From assembly GCA_948766235.1 (NCBI GenBank), contig CAQCFX010000059.1, positions 1 to 7,634 of the forward strand: 7,634 nt of DNA. Reading direction: 5' to 3'. The notes below the pieces were generated by a model. The model had not been told where the DNA came from, ran no database searches, and saw only the letters and a list, made by a program, of their open reading frames with translations. Every line of letters begins with the position of its first letter. Position 1 is the stretch's first letter. Positions 1 to 4,723 of the stretch are shown piece by piece. The stretch comes from an uncultured Oscillospiraceae bacterium (GTDB lineage Bacteria > Bacillota > Clostridia > Oscillospirales > Oscillospiraceae). The position numbers were made by a program, and so were the translations under genes.

Positions 1-1
1 C

Positions 2-529
2 GGGGAGCAGCTGGCAAAGTGGCTGAAGGACAAGGGCCTGGAGCCGGAGGCCGTCCTCCTCACCCACAGGCACTTTGACCACATTATGGGCATTCCCGGC
101 CTGCGGGCGGCGTGGCCCGAGCTGCCCATCTACTGCCACCCCGCCGACCTGGGCACCGGGGACACCGTCACCATGTTCGGGCAGTCCTATCCCACGGTGC
201 GCTCCTTCGGAAACGTCACCCCCTGGAAGGAGGGGGACCGGATCACTGTGGCGGGGGTGGAGCTGGAGGTGCTGGAGACCCCGGGCCACACCTCCGGCTC
301 GGTGACGCTGCGGGCGGGGAACACCCTGTTCACCGGGGACACCCTGTTTGCCGGATCCATGGGCCGCACCGACTTCGAGGGCGGGGACGGGCAGGCCATG
401 ATGGCCTCCCTGCGCCGTTTAGGCGAGCTGGAGGGGGACTATCAGGTCCTCCCCGGCCACGAGGGGCAGACCACCCTGGAGGTGGAGCGGCAGACCAACT
501 ACTGCCTGCGGGCCGCCATGGGACGCTGA
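2..529 (+). CDS. MBL-fold hydrolase, glyoxalase II-like (5' end missing)
   Basis: C-terminal part of a metallo-beta-lactamase-fold hydrolase; the reading frame is open from base 2, so the start lies outside the window. The metal-binding signature THRHFDH (codons 62-82) fits the HxHxDH motif. It is followed by TPGHTSGS with a ligand histidine at 287-289, the FTGDTLF strand with the bridging aspartate, and a late PGHEG histidine at 458-460. The tail, in the style of ERQTNYCLR, is typical of the GloB/YcbL group, whose members hydrolyse thioesters such as S-lactoylglutathione. The true substrate cannot be read from sequence. The stop codon lies one base before the hemZ ATG, so the two genes are very probably co-transcribed and translationally coupled. 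An internal ATG at 86 would remove the first metal ligands and is not the start. Confidence 0.93.
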   Translation, partial: GEQLAKWLKDKGLEPEAVLLTHRHFDHIMGIPGLRAAWPELPIYCHPADLGTGDTVTMFGQSYPTVRSFGNVTPWKEGDRITVAGVELEVLETPGHTSGSVTLRAGNTLFTGDTLFAGSMGRTDFEGGDGQAMMASLRRLGELEGDYQVLPGHEGQTTLEVERQTNYCLRAAMGR

Positions 530-530
530 C

Positions 531-2042
531 ATGAACATCTGGTTCGCGGAGCACAACTGGCCCTGGAACCCGGATCGCTACCGCTTTCCCACGGAGCAGA
601 TGCTGCTCACCCTGTTCCCCGGCGAAAAGCCGCAGTACCCGGAGACGCCCCCGGACATGGAGGGCGGTCAGGGCGTCCTCATCGGCCTGAGCCGTGGGAG
701 GGCCAAGGCCAGCGTCAGCGTGCTGGTGAAGCGGGGGGGCCGGCTCCGGAACGGCGTGGCCAGCTTCCCGGCGGACAGGCTGGACGAGCCGGAGGAGCAG
801 GTGTACCACACCGTCTCCCACGCGCTGAAGCGGGCCTTTTACCAGGCGGGGACGGCCCTGCTGGGCCACGACCTGCCCTGGGGTTCGCTGACGGGGGTGC
901 GGCCCGTGAAGCTGCCCACCCGGGCCATGCTGGGGGGCAAAACGGCCAGACAGGCCCAGCGGGAGCTGGAGAAGGAGTACCACGTCTCCGCCCCCCGGGC
1001 CGCGCTGGCGGTGGAGTGCGCCAGGGCCGCGCTGTCTGTCAACAGCGGCCTGACCAGGGGCGGAATGGCCCTCTATTTAGGGGTGCCCTTCTGCCCTACC
1101 CGGTGCGCCTACTGCTCCTTTATCTCCGCCGACGTGAAGGGCTCCCTGGCCCTGGTGGAGCCTTACGTGGACGCCCTGTGCCGGGAAATTGAGCTGGCGG
1201 GCACGCTTTTGCGGGAGCGGGGGCTGGGCGTCTCCTGCGCCTACATGGGGGGCGGCACCCCCACCACCCTGAGCGCGGCCCAGCTCCACCGGGTTTTGTC
1301 CGCCGTGGAGGAATTTCTCCCCATGGAGGGCTGCGCCGAGTTCACCGTGGAGGCGGGCCGTCCGGACACCATCACGGCGGACAAGCTGGACGTTTTGAGG
1401 TTCCACAACATCCACAGAATTTCCATCAACCCCCAGACCATGGAGGATCACGTCCTCCAGGCCATGGGCCGGGCCCACACCGCCGCCCAGATCGGGGAGG
1501 CCATGGCCCTGGCGGGGGAGCGGTTCGGGGGGCTGGTGAACATGGACCTGATCGCGGGCCTGCCCGCGGACAGCTTAGAGGGCTTCGGGCGCACCCTGGA
1601 GCGGGTGCTTGCCATGGGGCCGGAGAACATCACCGTACACACCCTGTCGCTGAAAAAAGGCTCCCGGATGACGGAGCAGGGCGGCGGCCTGCCCGACCCG
1701 GCGTCCGTGGAGGCCATGCTGGCCCTGGCGTCGGAGCGGCTGCGGGGGGCGGGCTACGCCCCCTATTACCTCTACCGGCAGAAGTATATGTCCGGCTCCT
1801 TTGAAAACGTGGGCTGGGCCAAGCCGGGGACGGCCTGCGCCTACAACATCGTGATGATGGAGGAGCTGCAAAGCGTGCTCTCCCTGGGGGCGGGGGGGAT
1901 CACCAAGCTGGTGGACCCGGATAAGAGGAAAATCGTCCGGCTGAACAACCCCAAGTACGCCAAAGAGTACCTGGACCGCTGGGAGGACGTGGCGGCGGAC
2001 AAGCGGGCCGCGGCGGACTTCCAGGCGGGATTGTCCCGGTGA
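531..2042 (+). CDS. hemZ: Coproporphyrinogen dehydrogenase HemZ (radical SAM)
   Basis: A 503-residue radical SAM enzyme of the HemN/HemZ family, which oxidatively decarboxylates coproporphyrinogen III without oxygen in heme synthesis. The biochemical role of the HemZ subgroup is less firmly proven than that of HemN. The 4Fe-4S cluster motif CPTRCAYC gives Cys188, Cys192 and Cys195 (codons at 1092, 1104 and 1113). It is followed by the GGGTPTTL SAM-binding glycine stretch near residue 240. The roughly 180-residue N-terminal extension before the cluster and the C-terminal YYLYRQKYMSG block with GWAKPGTACAYN separate HemZ from plain HemN. The ATG at 531 follows the upstream stop by one base, with no clear Shine-Dalgarno sequence in the junction, which suggests coupled translation. 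In many Clostridia hemZ is followed by hisS-aspS; here it is followed by a terminator. Confidence 0.95.
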   Translation: MNIWFAEHNWPWNPDRYRFPTEQMLLTLFPGEKPQYPETPPDMEGGQGVLIGLSRGRAKASVSVLVKRGGRLRNGVASFPADRLDEPEEQVYHTVSHALKRAFYQAGTALLGHDLPWGSLTGVRPVKLPTRAMLGGKTARQAQRELEKEYHVSAPRAALAVECARAALSVNSGLTRGGMALYLGVPFCPTRCAYCSFISADVKGSLALVEPYVDALCREIELAGTLLRERGLGVSCAYMGGGTPTTLSAAQLHRVLSAVEEFLPMEGCAEFTVEAGRPDTITADKLDVLRFHNIHRISINPQTMEDHVLQAMGRAHTAAQIGEAMALAGERFGGLVNMDLIAGLPADSLEGFGRTLERVLAMGPENITVHTLSLKKGSRMTEQGGGLPDPASVEAMLALASERLRGAGYAPYYLYRQKYMSGSFENVGWAKPGTACAYNIVMMEELQSVLSLGAGGITKLVDPDKRKIVRLNNPKYAKEYLDRWEDVAADKRAAADFQAGLSR

Positions 2043-2047
2043 CGGAC

Positions 2048-2081
2048 ACAGCCCCGGCATGGTATGCCGGGGCTGTTTTTT
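2048..2081 (+). terminator. Rho-independent terminator of the MBL-hemZ unit
   Basis: A perfect 13-bp stem (2048-2060 with 2064-2076) encloses a 3-base loop and runs into six T residues at 2076-2081. It begins six bases after the hemZ stop codon. The minus-strand side lacks a T tract at the right place, so it should act on the plus strand. Confidence 0.93.
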
Positions 2082-2092
2082 CCCCACGTTCC

Positions 2093-2131
2093 AAAAAAAT
2101 CTGTAGGGGAGGGGCAAGCCCCTCCCCTACA
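2093..2131 (-). terminator. Terminator of rpmH, made from a perfect palindrome
   Basis: Bases 2102-2115 pair perfectly with 2118-2131, giving a 14-bp G/C-rich stem with a two-base centre. Read on the minus strand, the hairpin is followed by GA and then seven T residues (2093-2099 on the plus strand are A). It therefore fits a terminator for rpmH transcripts. The palindrome also resembles dispersed intergenic palindromes of high-GC Clostridia, so it may be a repeat copy used as a terminator. Confidence 0.75.
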
Positions 2132-2156
2132 TCATCTGCATCGGAAAACTGACATA

Positions 2157-2182
2157 GGGGCGAGGGAAAACTCCCGCGCCCC
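2157..2182. repeat. Second GC-rich hairpin, possible paired palindromic repeat
   Basis: GGGGCG at 2157-2162 pairs with CGCCCC at 2177-2182. After one A/G mismatch the stem continues with GGGA/TCCC around an AAAC loop. It lies 25 bases from the 2102-2131 palindrome, between hemZ and rpmH. The two together look like a double-hairpin REP-like element, but whether it recurs elsewhere in the genome cannot be seen here. Confidence 0.4.
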
Positions 2183-2214
2183 GCGTCGTATGAATTATCC
2201 CGATGTGTGCGCCA

Positions 2215-2349
2215 TCAGTGGCTCAGGCGGGCGCGGCCCTTCGCGCGGCGGCGGGCCAGAACCTTCCGACCGTTGGCGGTAGCCATGCGCTTGCGGAAGC
2301 CGTGGACCTTGGAGCGCTGGCGCTTCTTGGGCTGATAGGTACGAACCAT
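2215..2349 (-). CDS. rpmH: 50S ribosomal protein L34
   Basis: A 44-residue protein starting MVRTYQPKKRQRSKVHGF and ending RRRAKGRARLSH, the complete and typical length and sequence of bacterial L34, a small basic protein of the large ribosomal subunit. The start is the ATG at 2347-2349. It has a strong AGGAGGTG ribosome binding site (2357-2364 on the plus strand) seven bases upstream. A longer in-frame extension to 2736 is spurious because it crosses the promoter. It is preceded by its own consensus promoter and followed by its own terminator. In most bacteria rpmH is followed by rnpA (RNase P protein); no rnpA is present here, since the next gene downstream is hemZ on the other strand. Confidence 0.97.
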   Translation of the reverse strand: MVRTYQPKKRQRSKVHGFRKRMATANGRKVLARRRAKGRARLSH

Positions 2350-2380
2350 GCGGGAACACCTCCTGTATAATGTGGCGAAA

Positions 2381-2419
2381 CGCCCTGGGGCGCCGCCCTC
2401 CACAACGCCCCAGGGGGCG
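2381..2419 (-). promoter_or_regulatory. Hairpin in the rpmH 5' untranslated region
   Basis: Bases 2383-2392 pair perfectly with 2406-2415, a 10-bp GC-rich stem. Two more pairs form across a two-base bulge, and the loop is 13 bases. It lies in the roughly 100-base rpmH leader, about 17 bases upstream of the ribosome binding site. It could tune mRNA stability or translation; there is no T tract beside it, so it is not an ordinary terminator. The structure is seen; any function is inferred. Confidence 0.5.
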
Positions 2420-2454
2420 CGGTTGGCAGAATATCGCAGAATCGCGTAACAAAG

Positions 2455-2483
2455 ATTATAACGTGCTTTTCCGGCTGTGTCAA
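2455..2483 (-). promoter_or_regulatory. Sigma-A promoter of rpmH, exact consensus
   Basis: On the minus strand TTGACA (plus 2478-2483) is followed by a 17-base spacer and TATAAT (plus 2455-2460), an exact match to the housekeeping consensus. An AT-rich stretch upstream (about 2484-2510) could serve as an UP element. Transcription should start near 2448, giving a leader of about 100 bases. Such strength suits a ribosomal protein gene. Confidence 0.9.
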
Positions 2484-2500
2484 CATTATTTTTCAAAAAA

Positions 2501-2520
2501 GTCAAGGAAAAGGCCTTGAC
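2501..2520. promoter_or_regulatory. Inverted repeat overlapping the rplU -35 box
   Basis: GTCAAGG (2501-2507) and CCTTGAC (2514-2520) form a perfect 7-base dyad with a 6-base spacer. The right arm contains most of the rplU -35 hexamer (2516-2521). The dyad lies between the two divergent promoters. It may be an operator for an unknown regulator, or a chance product of the -35 sequence. Confidence 0.35.
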
Positions 2521-2544
2521 AATCGAAGGACTGATTGATATACT
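2516..2544 (+). promoter_or_regulatory. Sigma-A promoter of rplU-prp-rpmA
   Basis: TTGACA (2516-2521), a 17-base spacer and TATACT (2539-2544) match the consensus at 11 of 12 positions. Transcription is expected to start near 2551, about 130 bases before the rplU ATG. It is back to back with the rpmH promoter, with 32 bases between the two -35 boxes. Confidence 0.9.
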
Positions 2545-2550
2545 ACTGTA

Positions 2551-2680
2551 GCCGCTTGGACTGGGTATAAGAAGCGCGGAGAAGCGACTGAACGTCTTGG
2601 CCGCTTCGCAGCGTGACAACAAGTGGGGACCATCCCCCGCCCCCGACAGCGAGCCCGTAATAAAGGAAAGGAGTGCAGCT
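2551..2680 (+). promoter_or_regulatory. Structured leader of rplU mRNA, candidate L21 leader
   Basis: The roughly 130-base untranslated leader holds GAAGCG twice (2571-2576 and 2581-2586), either of which can pair with CGCTTC at 2602-2607. A short GGGGA/TCCCC hairpin follows at 2625-2637. It ends with the ribosome binding site AAAGGAG (2667-2673), seven bases before the ATG. Firmicutes rplU operons commonly carry an L21 leader RNA thought to give feedback control by L21. Position and length fit, but I could not confirm the conserved Rfam fold by eye. Confidence 0.4.
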
Positions 2681-2992
2681 ATGCACGCAATCATCGAGAC
2701 CGGCGGCAAGCAGTATAAGGTGGCCGAGGGCGACACCCTCTACATCGAGAAGCTGAACGTGGAAGCCGGCGAATCCGTCACCTTCGACAAGGTTCTGGCC
2801 GTTTTGAACGGCGACAGCGCCAAGTTCGGCGCCCCCACCGTGGACGGCGCCTCCGTCACCGCCAACGTGGTGAAAAACGGCAAGGGCAAAAAGGTGCTGG
2901 TGTTCAAGTACAAGCCCAAGAAGAATTACCGCCGCCGTCAGGGCCATCGTCAGCCCTACACCAAGGTGGAGATCACCAAGGTCAACGCCTGA
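2681..2992 (+). CDS. rplU: 50S ribosomal protein L21
   Basis: A 103-residue protein beginning MHAIIETGGKQYKVAEGD, the classic L21 N-terminus. The L21 signature KPKKNYRRRQGHRQPYTKV lies near residues 78-96. L21 binds 23S rRNA in the large subunit. The length matches the family. The ATG at 2681 is chosen because it has a good ribosome binding site and gives the conserved N-terminus; an in-frame ATG at 2597 would add an unrelated tail coded by the leader. It is the first gene of the rplU-prp-rpmA operon, 11 bases ahead of prp. Confidence 0.98.
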   Translation: MHAIIETGGKQYKVAEGDTLYIEKLNVEAGESVTFDKVLAVLNGDSAKFGAPTVDGASVTANVVKNGKGKKVLVFKYKPKKNYRRRQGHRQPYTKVEITKVNA

Positions 2993-3003
2993 GGAATCCG
3001 GCG

Positions 3004-3348
3004 ATGACCACCGTAACCTTCCACAGCGCCGAGGGCCGCTTGGACGGCTTCGTGGTGGAGGGCCACAGCGGGTACGCCGAGGCGGGCAGCGACATTGTGT
3101 GCGCCGCCATCTCCGCCGCCGTGGGCCTGACCGAATGCACCATCAATGAGGTGATGGGTCTGGGCGCGGCGGTAAAGGCCAAGGAGAAAAGCGCCCGCAT
3201 CTCCCTCAAGCTCCCCCCCAACCTAAACGAGGCGAGCGACAGCCTCTGTCAGGCCCTGCTCACGGGGCTGCTGGTCTATCTCCAGGCCATGGGGGAGGAA
3301 TATCCCGATAATCTCACCGTCCTATTACAGGATGATGATGAGGATTAA
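3004..3348 (+). CDS. prp: Ribosomal-processing cysteine protease Prp
   Basis: A 114-residue protein of the Prp (YsxB) family, which in Firmicutes removes the N-terminal extension of ribosomal protein L27. The catalytic pair is visible in the block GHSGYAEAGSDIVCAAISA: His21 (codon 3064) and Cys33 (codon 3100). The remainder fits the small alpha/beta fold of the family, with a very acidic tail (DDDED). It sits between rplU and rpmA as is usual. The GAGGAA just after the rplU stop acts as its ribosome binding site. Its substrate site is present in the next gene. Confidence 0.95.
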   Translation: MTTVTFHSAEGRLDGFVVEGHSGYAEAGSDIVCAAISAAVGLTECTINEVMGLGAAVKAKEKSARISLKLPPNLNEASDSLCQALLTGLLVYLQAMGEEYPDNLTVLLQDDDED

Positions 3349-3375
3349 CCTTTAACAGAAAGGACGGAAACGACT

Positions 3376-3660
3376 ATGCTGAAGCTTAATATCCAGTTTT
3401 TCGCCCATAAAAAGGGCGGCGGCTCCACTAAGAACGGCCGCGACTCCAACGCCAAGCGCCTGGGCGTGAAGCGGGGCGACGGCCAGTTCGTGCTGGCGGG
3501 CAACATCCTGGTGCGCCAGCGCGGCACCCACATCCACCCCGGCGTCAACGTGGGCAAGGGCAGCGACGACACCCTGTTTGCCCTGAAGGACGGCAAGGTG
3601 AAGTTCGAGCGCCTGGGCAAGGACCGCAAGCAGGTTTCTATCGTAGAAATCGCGCAGTAA
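3376..3660 (+). CDS. rpmA: 50S ribosomal protein L27 with Prp-cleaved N-terminal extension
   Basis: A 94-residue L27, located near the peptidyl-transferase centre. It begins MLKLNIQFFAHKKGGGSTKN. The first nine residues are the Firmicutes extension that Prp removes (in S. aureus after MLKLNLQFF), leaving a mature protein starting AHKKGG. The family core GTHIHPGVNVGKGSDDTLFAL follows around residues 55-75. The ATG at 3376 is preceded by AGGA (3361-3364) at a somewhat long spacing of 11 bases. It is the last gene before a strong terminator. Confidence 0.98.
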   Translation: MLKLNIQFFAHKKGGGSTKNGRDSNAKRLGVKRGDGQFVLAGNILVRQRGTHIHPGVNVGKGSDDTLFALKDGKVKFERLGKDRKQVSIVEIAQ

Positions 3661-3668
3661 ATCGAAAG

Positions 3669-3699
3669 GCCGCAAACGGTTCCCGTTTGCGGCTTTTTT
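3669..3699 (+). terminator. Rho-independent terminator after rpmA
   Basis: A perfect 11-bp stem (3669-3679 with 3683-3693), a TTC loop, and six T residues (3694-3699). It starts nine bases after the rpmA stop codon and should end most rplU operon transcripts before obgE. Confidence 0.94.
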
Positions 3700-3706
3700 C
3701 ATGAGA

Positions 3707-3744
3707 AGGGCGCAGAGCAGGCCAGCGAGCGCCCTGACCTGCTC
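3707..3744 (+). other. Two crossing inverted repeats in the rpmA-3772 spacer
   Basis: AGGGCGC (3707-3713) can pair with GCGCCCT (3729-3735), and GAGCAGG (3715-3721) with CCTGCTC (3738-3744). The two 7-bp helices interleave, so they are either alternatives or an H-type pseudoknot. The strong ribosome binding site of the next gene starts 14 bases further on. No clear sigma-A promoter is visible in this spacer. Function unknown. Confidence 0.35.
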
Positions 3745-3771
3745 GCAGCCTGACAAGAAGGAGGTCAAGCA

Positions 3772-4269
3772 ATGGACGCATTTTTGGAGGCCCTGACCGC
3801 CGGGGAAAATAAAATCCCCCCGGAGTTCGACTGGTTCGCCCCCCTGCTGGGGGACTGGGACTTTACCTACACCGACGGTCTGGGCGGGGGCCGCACGGTC
3901 CAGGGGGAGTGGCTGTTCCGCCGCGCCCTCAACGGGGCGGGGATTGAGGACTTGTTCATCTGCCCCTCCCGAGCCACTATGAGGGACAACCCCCAGCCCG
4001 ACGGGGAATACGGCGCGGCCATCCGGATGTTTAACGCCAAAGAGGGCCGCTACGACATGGCCTACTGCTGTGAGGGCCATGTGCGCCTGCTCACCTTTGT
4101 GAAGGAGGGGGAGAGGCTGGTGGGTACGCCGGTTGATAACCCCGCCGGGAAATGGGTATTCTCTGAGATAGGAGAGGACACGTTCCACTGGCAGAACTTC
4201 ACCGTGCTGGAGGACGGCGCGTGGCGGGTGAACAGCCACGTGTACGCCCGGCGCAGAGGAAAGACCTGA
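3772..4269 (+). CDS. Hypothetical protein, beta-rich, perhaps lipocalin-like
   Basis: A 165-residue soluble protein that I do not recognise by name. It has no signal peptide or membrane segment. From about residue 22 it carries FAPLLGDWDFTYTDG, then a run of short alternating strands rich in W, G and charged residues (GEWLFRRALNG, YDMAYCCEGHVRLLTF, DTFHWQNFTV). This pattern resembles small up-and-down beta barrels such as DUF1579 or lipocalin-like families, but that is a guess from pattern only. The start is well supported by AAGGAGGT (3758-3765), six bases before the ATG. Its TGA shares one base with the ATG of the next gene (4269), so the two are translationally coupled. Both lie between rpmA and obgE, where most Firmicutes have no gene. 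Confidence 0.85.
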   Translation: MDAFLEALTAGENKIPPEFDWFAPLLGDWDFTYTDGLGGGRTVQGEWLFRRALNGAGIEDLFICPSRATMRDNPQPDGEYGAAIRMFNAKEGRYDMAYCCEGHVRLLTFVKEGERLVGTPVDNPAGKWVFSEIGEDTFHWQNFTVLEDGAWRVNSHVYARRRGKT

Positions 4270-4712
4270 TGGGATTTGCCTTTCAAGACCGCTTCAATCG
4301 AATTGACGGCGGGGATATTGCACTGCAAATTCGAGAGCGGGCGGAGAGCGGCAGGGTGACGCTCCCCTACTACTATTACGATATTCTGGCGCACGGCGTC
4401 CCTGTGGGGAAAATCAGCATCCGTATTGGGGACAATTTCCACACTTACTACAACGGCCACATCGGCTATGAGGTGGACCCGGAGTTCCGCGGGCACGGCT
4501 ATGCCCGCCGGGCCTGCGCGCTGGTGCTGGATGTGGCCCGGTTTCACGGGATGACCCGGCTCTATATCACCTGCGCGGAGGACAACGCCCCCTCCTGGCG
4601 TACCATCGAGGGGCTGGGCGGAAAACTGCTGGAGGTCTGCGAGATGCCCAGGGAGTACTTCGCCTGGTACGAGGGGATTCCCAGGCACCGCATGTATCAA
4701 CTGGATTTATAA
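4269..4712 (+). CDS. GNAT family N-acetyltransferase
   Basis: A 147-residue protein with the GNAT fold, transferring an acetyl group from acetyl-CoA to an unknown amine. Motif A is clear: HIGYEVDPEF followed by RGHGYA at residues 74-79, the pyrophosphate-binding loop. The usual DNAPSWRTIEGLGG (N106, S109) and a final strand YFAWYEGIPRHRMYQLDL follow. The start is set at the ATG overlapping the upstream stop (TGATG). A longer in-frame start at 4221 would run over the previous gene and add a non-conserved tail. Its TAA stop is part of the obgE ribosome binding site, so obgE is probably coupled to it. The substrate cannot be inferred; ribosome-protein acetylation would be speculation. Confidence 0.92.
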   Translation: MGFAFQDRFNRIDGGDIALQIRERAESGRVTLPYYYYDILAHGVPVGKISIRIGDNFHTYYNGHIGYEVDPEFRGHGYARRACALVLDVARFHGMTRLYITCAEDNAPSWRTIEGLGGKLLEVCEMPREYFAWYEGIPRHRMYQLDL

Positions 4713-4723
4713 AGGAGGGCCCT

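Noticed and set aside
1575..2117. A 180-codon minus-strand frame opposite hemZ
   Set aside because: It crosses the hemZ terminator and mirrors the codon pattern of hemZ; there is no protein family signal.
2597..2680. Extended N-terminus of L21 from an upstream ATG
   Set aside because: The extension is translated leader RNA. The conserved start MHAIIETGGKQYKV at 2681 has a proper ribosome binding site.
2350..2736. Extended N-terminus of L34 up to 2736
   Set aside because: It would include the rpmH promoter and part of rplU; L34 is always about 44 residues.
3352..4239. A 295-codon open frame on the minus strand
   Set aside because: It lies opposite rpmA, the terminator and the gene at 3772. 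It has no recognisable domain and is explained by the GC-rich shadow of real genes.
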